Positions 1 to 5,090 of a stretch of 5,090 bases of DNA are shown piece after piece. This stretch comes from Sphingobacteriia bacterium. Its GTDB lineage: Bacteria > Bacteroidota > Bacteroidia > NS11-12g > UBA955. The notes under the pieces were generated by a model. That model was not told where the DNA came from and did no database searches. It worked only from the letters and a program-made list of their open reading frames with translations. Numbering within the stretch: position 1 is the stretch's first letter; the number at the start of each line of letters is the position of its first letter. A program made the position numbers and the translations under genes. The stretch covers positions 1 to 5,090 of the forward strand of contig JAGKXC010000122.1 of assembly GCA_021151535.1 (NCBI GenBank), in the 5' to 3' direction.

Positions 1-214
1 CTAAATTAGCCCCAACGCTAGCTTCTTTTGTTTAAATGGCTGCGCGAATAAAAAATTAATCATTGTGGGTATTTTTGGGTTTTTACACAGTCTCTGCCCA
101 AAGCGGACATTAAAAGTGACGATATTTTAAATATAAATTCGAGTATGAATGTTACACATGCGCATTTTTCAGATCTTAGAACACTAATACTCACAAATAT
201 TTTAGAGATACGTG
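1..214. other. Non-coding region upstream of the first gene
   Basis: No coding region is supported here. The stretch is AT-rich, with T-runs around 71-84 and a TATAAA box at 132-137 that could serve as a -10 element for the downstream gene; no convincing -35 lies 16-18 bases before it. A TAA at 2-4 could be the stop of a gene outside the window, but that cannot be judged. The left arm of an inverted repeat lies at 95-113 and is listed separately. A short reading frame beginning at 145 runs mostly inside the first gene in another frame and has no features of its own. Confidence 0.6.
95..113 (+). repeat. Left arm of imperfect inverted repeat
   Basis: The 12 bases AGCGGACATTAA at 102-113 are the exact reverse complement of 4405-4416. 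The match continues imperfectly (GCCCA/GGCCA-type, one-base gap) to about 95 on this side and 4423 on the other. The two arms enclose the two complete genes. This could be a cassette boundary, a dispersed intergenic repeat, or chance helped by a common motif. There is no transposase and no visible target-site duplication. Confidence 0.45.
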
Positions 215-1348
215 ATGAGGAACGAACTGAAGAGCAAATTGATGAAGAAGCACGGAGGGCACTGCACTGTTTGTGGTGCTGTTGGAGTTCCGATGGAACT
301 TCACTATATAACCCCTCAATCAGCAGCAGGCACTATAGACGAAGAAAATTTTATACTACTCTGTGCTAACTGTAATCGCACTATCGCCAATCGACCTTTT
401 ACCGAATATGAATTCAATCAGTATCTAGCGAACATACTTGCTCAGTCTTCTGAATTTGAAAATATTAAATTAGAAGAGCGGCTGTCTCGGGAAAAGCCGT
501 TTCAAGCTGACATAACAGCGCGATCTACGGATGGAAAGACTTGGTTGATTGAATGTAAAAAAACATCATCATTCACCCCGGTTCGCCTACATCAGGCAAT
601 TAACCAAATTGAATTGTACAAAGCATTAACGAAATTTGATAAATATGTATTAGCGTTTCCTGGACTATTATCTGTTGATCAAATGAGTCACCTAAATGCT
701 TTAGGTATTGAATGTTGGGATGCAAAAACGTTAGCAACTAAATTCAAAAAAGAAGTTTTAGAAATTCCACACCCGGTGTTTCAAGCGATATTGTCCGATG
801 TCGAGCTTGCATCGAGTAAAGCACAAGAAGAAGTCTTCATTGAAAGACTGGATTCATGCAAGAAAGGAAAGGAATCGTGGTCGGAATATCAAAAGCTTAT
901 TGGACAGATTCTTGAACATTTGTTTTGTCCACCATTAGAAGCTCCGATTTCGGAGTCGGCAGATCATGACGGTGTTAATAGGCGTGACTGGATTATTCCT
1001 AACTATGCCGATCAAGGTTTTTGGAATTTTATGAGAGAAAAATATCACGCCGACTACATTATAGTCGATGCGAAAAATTACAAATCATTGATTTCAAAGA
1101 ATCAAGTTTTGCAATTGGCGAACTATCTCAAATCACATGGTGCGGGATTGTTTGCGATGATTGTAACGCGAATTGGTGCTGACAAGGGGGCTATTCTAAC
1201 CATACGAGAGCAGTGGATGGCCAATAAGAAAATGATCTTGATTATAAATGACGAAGATATAGTTGCTATGCTATTGGCAAAATTGGCGGGGGGTAATCCA
1301 GAGAAAACTATTGGGCAAGCCATTGAGCGATTCAGGCTTTCAATGTGA
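215..1348 (+). CDS. Multi-nuclease protein: HNH-like zinc module plus two PD-(D/E)XK-type domains
   Basis: This is probably a DNA-targeting nuclease component of a defence or restriction system; the function is inferred. Residue numbers count the GTG at 212 as 1. Residues 14-61 form an HNH/McrA-like zinc module with CxxC pairs C18/C21 and C51/C54, H31 and N46. The position after H31, normally the general-base His (HHI), is Tyr32, and the last HNH His is Asn55. Residues about 85-185 fit a PD-(D/E)XK fold: D100, E114-C115-K116, then Q128 in a helix. Residues about 220-350 fit a second, Mrr-like one: E225 or E235 in a helix, D259, D286-A287-K288 (DxK), then Q298/Q301. No signal peptide or membrane segment is seen. 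ATG 215 is preferred because AGAG at 204-207 is 7 bases upstream; GTG 212 is only 4 away, and an in-frame TAG at 203-205 bars extension. It lies 234 bp before the helicase gene on the same strand. I do not recognise the full-length protein as a named family. Confidence 0.85.
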   Translation: MRNELKSKLMKKHGGHCTVCGAVGVPMELHYITPQSAAGTIDEENFILLCANCNRTIANRPFTEYEFNQYLANILAQSSEFENIKLEERLSREKPFQADITARSTDGKTWLIECKKTSSFTPVRLHQAINQIELYKALTKFDKYVLAFPGLLSVDQMSHLNALGIECWDAKTLATKFKKEVLEIPHPVFQAILSDVELASSKAQEEVFIERLDSCKKGKESWSEYQKLIGQILEHLFCPPLEAPISESADHDGVNRRDWIIPNYADQGFWNFMREKYHADYIIVDAKNYKSLISKNQVLQLANYLKSHGAGLFAMIVTRIGADKGAILTIREQWMANKKMILIINDEDIVAMLLAKLAGGNPEKTIGQAIERFRLSM

Positions 1349-1421
1349 CAATCAACCTCCAATTAGCGATGCTACCTATACCCATCATTGGCTGTTTACG
1401 ACGCTGTGCTCAAGGCGGAAG

Positions 1422-1473
1422 AGGAGATAATGTAATGCAGCTTCAAAGTGCTCTTGGCCCGAAGGAATGCTGA
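1422..1473 (+). other. Orphan Shine-Dalgarno with start-stop codon pair and 12-codon reading frame
   Basis: AGGAG at 1422-1426 is the strongest Shine-Dalgarno match near any start in the window, yet no large gene follows it. ATG at 1430-1432 is followed immediately by TAA (a start-stop pair). A second ATG at 1435, 8 bases after the Shine-Dalgarno, opens a 12-residue peptide, MQLQSALGPKEC, ending in TGA at 1471-1473. In the same frame an ATG at 1369 would give 34 residues but has no Shine-Dalgarno. It could be a leader peptide upstream of the helicase gene, a remnant of a lost gene start, or chance. Confidence 0.2.
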
Positions 1474-1559
1474 ATAAGTGAAATCAATCATGTTGCTCAA
1501 TTTGCATAAATACAATCAGTGGCTATTTAGAATCTTCCATCGGGCTCGATAATATTTCT

Positions 1560-1575
1560 CCTTACGAAATTAAGG
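1560..1575 (+). promoter_or_regulatory. Helicase ribosome binding site inside a possible hairpin
   Basis: TAAGG at 1571-1575 lies 7 bases before the ATG at 1583 and is the likely Shine-Dalgarno, supporting that start. CCTTA at 1560-1564 is its exact complement, leaving a six-base loop (1565-1570). The five-pair stem could partly cover the ribosome binding site and damp translation of the helicase. The stem is short, so the structure is only suggestive; the Shine-Dalgarno itself is better supported. Confidence 0.45.
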
Positions 1576-1582
1576 TAAAGCA

Positions 1583-4306
1583 ATGAACGTGAAAAATATA
1601 GTGGGCAATGGTATTGACGATTTCATCAAGGAGACTTTAGTTCGCTGGAATATACAAGAGCTTACCGATATTCAAAGTCGGGCTGTAGATGCCGGTGTAG
1701 CTCTAGGCAAAAGCATGATCGTTAGTGCGCCCACTTCATCAGGAAAAACACTTATAGGTGAACTTGCAGCACTTGCCGGTCTTCGTAATGGTAAACGAAT
1801 TATTTATTTAGTTTCACACAAGGCGCTTGCTGATCAGAAATATTTGGATTTCTGCCAACGTTTTGGCGAAGATGCTCAAATATCGTTGGCGTCAGTTGGG
1901 CTAAGCACTGGTGATAGGGAAGAAGGTGATGTGGATGCGCAATTCATTGTAGCAACTTATGAAAAGGCGTTAGGTTTATTGTTGGCCGGACAACTTCGTC
2001 CAAGTGAAGCGGTAGTTATTGCAGATGAGCTCCAGATCATTCGCGAAGAGGGGCGAGGCCCAGAAATTGAAACATTATGCTCGGTATTGCGGCAACGAGG
2101 TGTAGCTCAATTTGTCGCTCTTACTGCAACGGTAAAGAATGCAGAGGATCTAGCTGGATGGATGGAATGCGAGCTAATTTCTAGCAATCATCGCGATATC
2201 CCACTTCATCAGGAAATTTGGTTCAGCGGTCAAGCTTACAGAACCACGTTTGGTCAAGAACAAGGTGCACTGGTTGATGTAGGTGGCAATGTACCTTCTA
2301 ACGTGGAAGATGTAGTGTCTCGACTTCTATTGCTTGGACGTGGACCAGTCTTGGTATTTACTGAGTCGCGTCGTGAGGCGTCGCAGCTTGCAGAATCTTT
2401 CTCGAAACGTCGCCCCAAACAAAATCGAGGAATAGCGTTGTCTAACCAGTTGGAGCTTTTTTCAGAGCCTACTGAATCATCAAATAGTCTCCGAGAACAT
2501 GCAGAGCGACATGTAACCTTTCACACGGCTGACCTTTCGCCTCAAGAACGACAGGTTATTGAGAAAGGAATTTGTGATGGTGATATCGATGTTTGTTTTG
2601 CAACAACAACACTTGCAGCAGGGGTAAATTTTCCATTTCGATCAATTGTATTCTGGAAATTGACATATCAATGGGGAGATAGGGCCGGTAGTCGAATTGC
2701 CAGATGGGATTATAGAAATATGTCTGGACGAGCAGGGCGTCTTGGAATGCACTCAGATGGATTTGCCATTATAGTTCCAAAGAATCAAGTCGAACTCCAG
2801 CATGCAAATCAACTTGTTCTCCCGGAGAATGATCAACTTGAATCTCGTTACTTCTCTGTGGGCATGAGGAAAACAGTACTGGCGATTATTGCAGCTGGCC
2901 TTGCCTCTAGTCATGAAACTGTTATGGGGTGTTTTAAAAATACACTTTATTGGTATCAAACGTTAGAGAGTAATCCAATCAAGCTTCAAGCTCTGGAGGC
3001 TAAAACCCATGAGGCTGTTAAATGGCTACTTAATCATAATATGGTTGTTGCTGAAGGAGCGGAGTTAGGAATCACGCCATTAGGGGCGATAACAGCGTCT
3101 ACAGGCTTGTTACCATCTACAGCAGTACAATTTTCCGGTCTTCTATTTGATCATCGAGAACGTTTGGAAAGCTCATTTGAAAAATCGATACCAGGTTTGA
3201 TTCATGCCGTTGTTATGTGTGACGAGTTCAGCGGTGAAAGGCCAACTAGATATTTGACATTTCAGCAAGCAGAATATGAATCTGTTTCATTTCTTCGAGG
3301 TCAAGATTTACTAATTACATTAAATGCATCTAATGTTCAGGCTGCTCAATGTGCTCATGCAGTTTTTCTATTTTCTCAAGGCGAGCAGGAAAGAAAAATC
3401 GCTTTTAAGACTAAGGTTTCTTCAGGACAAATTCATCGTCTTTCAAATGATGTGGCGTGGGTATTGGATGGGCTGCAGAAGTTGTCCTGTGTACCTGAAT
3501 TTAATTGTTCTCAAAACGTCACCAATCATTTAGGGATGTTATCTCGCATGGTGAGATGGGGCGCTCCAGCTGAGGCCTTGGATGTACTTCGTGTCGCTCA
3601 GAAATATCAAGTTCCAGGGGTTGGTCGGCAAAGGGCTATGGCTTTAGTTTCACAAGGAATTACTACTCTTAAAGATGTACTGCTAAGCGGCATGGAAAAA
3701 TTAGCATCAATCCTGCGAAATTCAAAACGTGCAGAAGCACTGGTTGAAGCAGTTGAAGCAGTATCTGGGGTGACAGAGGATAGGTTTGCCAATGCTCATT
3801 CAAGAGTGGCGCAGAGCGTAGGTATTGATAATTTAATAAATGACTGTAATCAGAGTTTTGATACTGAATATGAACACGCGATTCTTAAATTATTAAAGGA
3901 AGAAGCTTCTTGGATAGTCACAGAGGTGGATGACGGAAAACGTCAAAACGTTCCAGATTTCATGCTTCAACTAGGTAGCAAAACGCTTCTTATTGAGTGC
4001 AAAACTACGCAGAAAAAGAACCCATTAATAGGAAAAGAAGAAGCATGGGCTATTCTCCAAAAAGCCGCGGACTTTGATTCAACCTATAAACGTATAACAT
4101 TGGGTAAGCCGCATTTCGATGAAACCTGTAAAAAGAAAGCGGCAGGAGCATATGATATTACGCTAATCGAACATACTGTATTTATTGAGGGGGTTTTGCG
4201 TGTTGTGCTGGGATCAATATCTGCGGAGGAGTTTGTTGAGTGGCTAGTACAGCCCGGCTTGAGCGACTTAAGTCGCTTAGGTGGAAAGCCTACTTATCAG
4301 GAATAA
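1583..4306 (+). CDS. Ski2/Hel308-like DEAD-box helicase with C-terminal PD-(D/E)XK nuclease domain
   Basis: This is a cytoplasmic ATP-dependent nucleic-acid helicase fused to a nuclease-like domain. Superfamily 2 motifs run in order: Q31 region; Walker A APTSSGKT (49-56); motif Ia around 76-86; Walker B DELQ (148-151); motif III TAT (181-183); motif IV VLVFTESR (256-263); FHTADL (313-318), matching the Ski2/Hel308 FHHAGL block; motif V TTTLAAGVNFP (341-351); motif VI NMSGRAGRLG (379-388), where Hel308 proteins usually have Gln at the first position. A winged helix (about 465-515, with ITPLG at 497-501), ratchet-like helices and a helix-hairpin-helix (about 665-725, VPGVGRQRA) follow. Residues about 760-890 hold P791-D792, twelve residues, then E805-C806-K807, a textbook PD-ExK pattern. 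ATG 1583 has TAAGG 7 bases upstream. The overall plan recalls HamB of Hachiman, but the partner gene does not look like HamA (DUF1837). A role in defence is inferred; the helicase call is firm. Confidence 0.92.
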   Translation: MNVKNIVGNGIDDFIKETLVRWNIQELTDIQSRAVDAGVALGKSMIVSAPTSSGKTLIGELAALAGLRNGKRIIYLVSHKALADQKYLDFCQRFGEDAQISLASVGLSTGDREEGDVDAQFIVATYEKALGLLLAGQLRPSEAVVIADELQIIREEGRGPEIETLCSVLRQRGVAQFVALTATVKNAEDLAGWMECELISSNHRDIPLHQEIWFSGQAYRTTFGQEQGALVDVGGNVPSNVEDVVSRLLLLGRGPVLVFTESRREASQLAESFSKRRPKQNRGIALSNQLELFSEPTESSNSLREHAERHVTFHTADLSPQERQVIEKGICDGDIDVCFATTTLAAGVNFPFRSIVFWKLTYQWGDRAGSRIARWDYRNMSGRAGRLGMHSDGFAIIVPKNQVELQHANQLVLPENDQLESRYFSVGMRKTVLAIIAAGLASSHETVMGCFKNTLYWYQTLESNPIKLQALEAKTHEAVKWLLNHNMVVAEGAELGITPLGAITASTGLLPSTAVQFSGLLFDHRERLESSFEKSIPGLIHAVVMCDEFSGERPTRYLTFQQAEYESVSFLRGQDLLITLNASNVQAAQCAHAVFLFSQGEQERKIAFKTKVSSGQIHRLSNDVAWVLDGLQKLSCVPEFNCSQNVTNHLGMLSRMVRWGAPAEALDVLRVAQKYQVPGVGRQRAMALVSQGITTLKDVLLSGMEKLASILRNSKRAEALVEAVEAVSGVTEDRFANAHSRVAQSVGIDNLINDCNQSFDTEYEHAILKLLKEEASWIVTEVDDGKRQNVPDFMLQLGSKTLLIECKTTQKKNPLIGKEEAWAILQKAADFDSTYKRITLGKPHFDETCKKKAAGAYDITLIEHTVFIEGVLRVVLGSISAEEFVEWLVQPGLSDLSRLGGKPTYQE
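1730..1746 (+). repeat. 17-bp exact direct repeat, copy 1 (over Walker A codons)
   Basis: CCCACTTCATCAGGAAA here is identical to 2200-2216. This copy is read in frame as P-T-S-S-G-K of Walker A. A chance 17-base identity in a window this size is unlikely (well under 1%). Confidence 0.6.
2200..2216 (+). repeat. 17-bp exact direct repeat, copy 2 (different reading frame)
   Basis: This is identical to 1730-1746, but the helicase reads it in a different frame, encoding roughly P207-L-H-Q-E211, so shared protein motif cannot explain the identity. The copies start 470 bases apart, not a multiple of three. Confidence 0.6.
3743..3760 (+). repeat. Tandem 9-bp repeat inside the helicase gene
   Basis: GTTGAAGCA occurs twice back to back and encodes VEA-VEA (residues 721-726), at the end of the helix-hairpin-helix region. 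It is in frame, so gain or loss of a unit would change length by three residues without a frameshift. Confidence 0.55.
4262..4277. repeat. 16-bp perfect palindrome near the 3' end of the helicase gene
   Basis: AGCGACTTAAGTCGCT is its own exact reverse complement, and pairing can continue a few bases outward if G-U pairs are allowed. It lies 26 bases before the stop codon (4304-4306). It could fold in mRNA, bind a dimeric protein, or be chance. No T-run follows, so it is not a standard terminator. Confidence 0.5.
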
Positions 4307-4404
4307 ACTCATTTAGCTTAACTTTGGTAATTTAAACAACCCACAGCCAAAAGAAAATATATGGATCAACTATATATTAAAAATTAGCATTAATTTTGTA
4401 TTCC

Positions 4405-4423
4405 TTAATGTCCGCTCTTGGCC
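4405..4423 (-). repeat. Right arm of imperfect inverted repeat
   Basis: TTAATGTCCGCT at 4405-4416 is the exact reverse complement of 102-113, with weaker matching out to 4423. The inner part, GCTCTTGGCC (4414-4423), also occurs at 1450-1459 between the two complete genes. So elements of one sequence family occur before, between and after them. Confidence 0.45.
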
Positions 4424-4480
4424 GTTTGAAGATCAATAACAATATACTTTGAGTAAATGCGGTTTCGTATTGTGCGAGAT

Positions 4481-4510
4481 TTTGTAAAACGATTTTGGTT
4501 GTTTTATAAA
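4481..4510 (+). promoter_or_regulatory. Candidate promoter overlapping an inverted repeat
   Basis: TTGTAA (4482-4487), a 17-base spacer and TATAAA (4505-4510) give a plausible sigma-70 promoter with a good -10 and a fair -35. The two boxes lie in the arms of an inverted repeat (4481-4490 and 4501-4510, nine of ten bases complementary, ten-base centre), a layout compatible with an operator. It would start a transcript about 95 bases ahead of the third gene. Confidence 0.35.
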
Positions 4511-4532
4511 TGGGGTAAAATTAATTATAGAT

Positions 4533-4573
4533 GCCTGTGGATTGACGAGACGGTAATTCGTTTTTCTACAGGC
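4533..4573 (+). other. Possible compound stem-loop in the leader of the third gene
   Basis: GCCTGTGGA (4533-4541) pairs with TCTACAGGC (4565-4573) over nine positions including one G-U. Inside the loop ACGA (4545-4548) can pair with TCGT (4558-4561). It could be a structured mRNA leader. It is not followed by a T-run, and the flanking bases lack the paired core sites of an integron attC. Confidence 0.3.
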
Positions 4574-4612
4574 TCGTTAGCTGCCACGCCGCCATAGCAA
4601 AGTGATCAACTT

Positions 4613-5090
4613 ATGGATATTGAATTTTTCTTAAATAAGTACATAGACGAAGACGTAAAAGCTTACGAGGAAGCTTCCGATCTAGAAAGGATCGGGGTCA
4701 AATTAGTTGAGTCAATTTCCAGCGGAAGCCCAATTGACAGCGAATTAGCTCTAGAATTTGTCAATAGAGTTGAAGTATGGAAGGCTATGGGTATTTCTGA
4801 AAGAATTTTTGGCGTGGGTAAAACGACCAATGAGCAAGCTGTAAAGGCCATAACGAATGCAATTGAGGCCAATTCAAAAAAAGAACAAATAATTTCATTT
4901 CATAGTTTGATCGGGTTCGGAATTTCCATAGACAAGATATACAAAACACGAAAGGCAAAGGTAGCCAGTGCAGCAGTGCGATTTCTATTTCCAAAAGACT
5001 GGGGAGTCGTTGACTGGAGAAGCGGCGCAATATCTCAATGCATGATTGATAATGATTTTGATATCTATAAGGCAGTGAGATCTGCTAGAG
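4613..5090 (+). CDS. Hypothetical protein, partial (3' end outside window); possible HhH DNA-glycosylase-like fold
   Basis: An open frame starts at ATG 4613 and continues without a stop through the window end, giving 159 whole codons. An in-frame TAG at 4595-4597 blocks extension upstream and no nearer alternative start is better. There is no good Shine-Dalgarno; AAAGTGA at 4599-4605 is the best candidate. The protein starts MDIEFFLNKY, is soluble and mixed charged, with no signal peptide or membrane helix. Residues 99-136 (LIGFGISIDKIY, then RKAKVASAAVRFLFP, then WGVVDWR) follow the order seen in helix-hairpin-helix glycosylase-like proteins: a Gly-x-Gly hairpin, an alanine-rich helix, and an Asp (D134) after a short hydrophobic run. 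This likeness is weak and by memory. I do not otherwise recognise the protein. The gap and separate promoter candidate argue it is not tightly coupled to the helicase gene. Confidence 0.7.
   Translation, partial: MDIEFFLNKYIDEDVKAYEEASDLERIGVKLVESISSGSPIDSELALEFVNRVEVWKAMGISERIFGVGKTTNEQAVKAITNAIEANSKKEQIISFHSLIGFGISIDKIYKTRKAKVASAAVRFLFPKDWGVVDWRSGAISQCMIDNDFDIYKAVRSAR

Larger units (their letters stand above)
1349..1582. other. Intergenic region between nuclease and helicase genes
   Basis: This 234-bp gap has no clear rho-independent terminator and no strong promoter. A possible weak promoter is TTTGCA (1501-1506), a 17-base spacer, and TATTTA (1524-1529), with poor matches to consensus. 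GCTCTTGGCC at 1450-1459 recurs exactly at 4414-4423, inside the right inverted-repeat arm. An orphan Shine-Dalgarno with a tiny reading frame and a hairpin over the helicase ribosome binding site are listed separately. The gap is long for a tightly coupled operon, so the two genes may be transcribed separately or the leader may be regulatory. Confidence 0.5.
4307..4612. other. Intergenic region downstream of the helicase gene
   Basis: This 306-bp AT-rich gap contains no supported gene. It holds a weak all-A/T inverted repeat (4356-4362 with 4372-4378), the right arm of the flanking inverted repeat (4405-4423), a candidate promoter overlapping an inverted repeat (4481-4510), and a compound stem-loop (4533-4573). 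No convincing rho-independent terminator follows the helicase gene. The presence of a separate candidate promoter suggests the third gene is its own transcription unit. Confidence 0.55.

Noticed and set aside
145..369. 74-residue reading frame overlapping the first gene start
   Set aside because: Most of it lies in another frame of the HNH-coding region, and it has no Shine-Dalgarno and no recognisable motif.
1123..1362. 79-residue minus-strand reading frame
   Set aside because: It lies opposite the well-supported second nuclease domain and is a shadow frame.
215..4306. Direct assignment as Hachiman or Septu
   Set aside because: The helicase is HamB-like in plan, but the partner lacks recognisable HamA features; the HNH-like module alone does not make it PtuB, and there is no PtuA-type ATPase.
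4533..4580. Integron attC site
   Set aside because: A compound hairpin exists, but the outer paired RYYYAAC and GTTRRRY core sites are absent.
4811..4828. GVGKTT in the third gene as a Walker A motif
   Set aside because: The first glycine of GxxxxGK[ST] is missing (Arg64 occupies that place) and no hydrophobic strand precedes it.
4663..5030. Two overlapping minus-strand reading frames (4663-4872 and 4785-5030)
   Set aside because: They oppose a continuous + strand frame that starts cleanly at 4613 and stays open to the window end; neither shows a domain.
1..5090. CRISPR array, tRNA or rRNA genes, insertion sequence
   Set aside because: I saw no regularly spaced repeats, no tRNA-like cloverleaf and no transposase-like reading frame.

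Overview
The window holds two complete genes and the start of a third, all on the + strand. The DNA is moderately AT-rich (about 40% GC by eye) and the open reading frames are dense and intron-free with Shine-Dalgarno-like sites, so it is bacterial. A gammaproteobacterium is my guess, based only on the style of the intergenic DNA; that is weak evidence and I would not name a genus.

Layout: 1-214 is non-coding and carries one arm of an imperfect inverted repeat (95-113). At 215-1348 lies a 377-residue protein (378 if the upstream GTG is used). It appears to join three nuclease-type modules: an HNH-like zinc module with a changed catalytic position, then two PD-(D/E)XK-type domains. A 234-bp gap (1349-1582) holds an orphan Shine-Dalgarno with a tiny reading frame, and a short hairpin that would cover the ribosome binding site of the next gene. 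At 1583-4306 lies a 907-residue Ski2/Hel308-like superfamily 2 helicase with winged-helix and helix-hairpin-helix regions and a C-terminal PD-(D/E)XK nuclease domain. A 306-bp gap (4307-4612) holds the other inverted-repeat arm (4405-4423), a candidate promoter and two possible stem-loops. From 4613 a third gene runs off the window end. Its visible 159 residues are not clearly recognisable, but the last part faintly resembles helix-hairpin-helix DNA glycosylases.

How the genes may work together: the multi-nuclease protein and the helicase-nuclease both contain an IECKxT active-site block, and they sit between the two inverted-repeat arms. The natural reading is a two-component nuclease-helicase system acting on foreign nucleic acid, comparable in concept to Hachiman (HamA nuclease plus HamB Ski2-like helicase) but with a different nuclease partner. 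I do not recognise this exact pair as a named defence system. The defence role is inference from domain content, not something the sequence shows directly.
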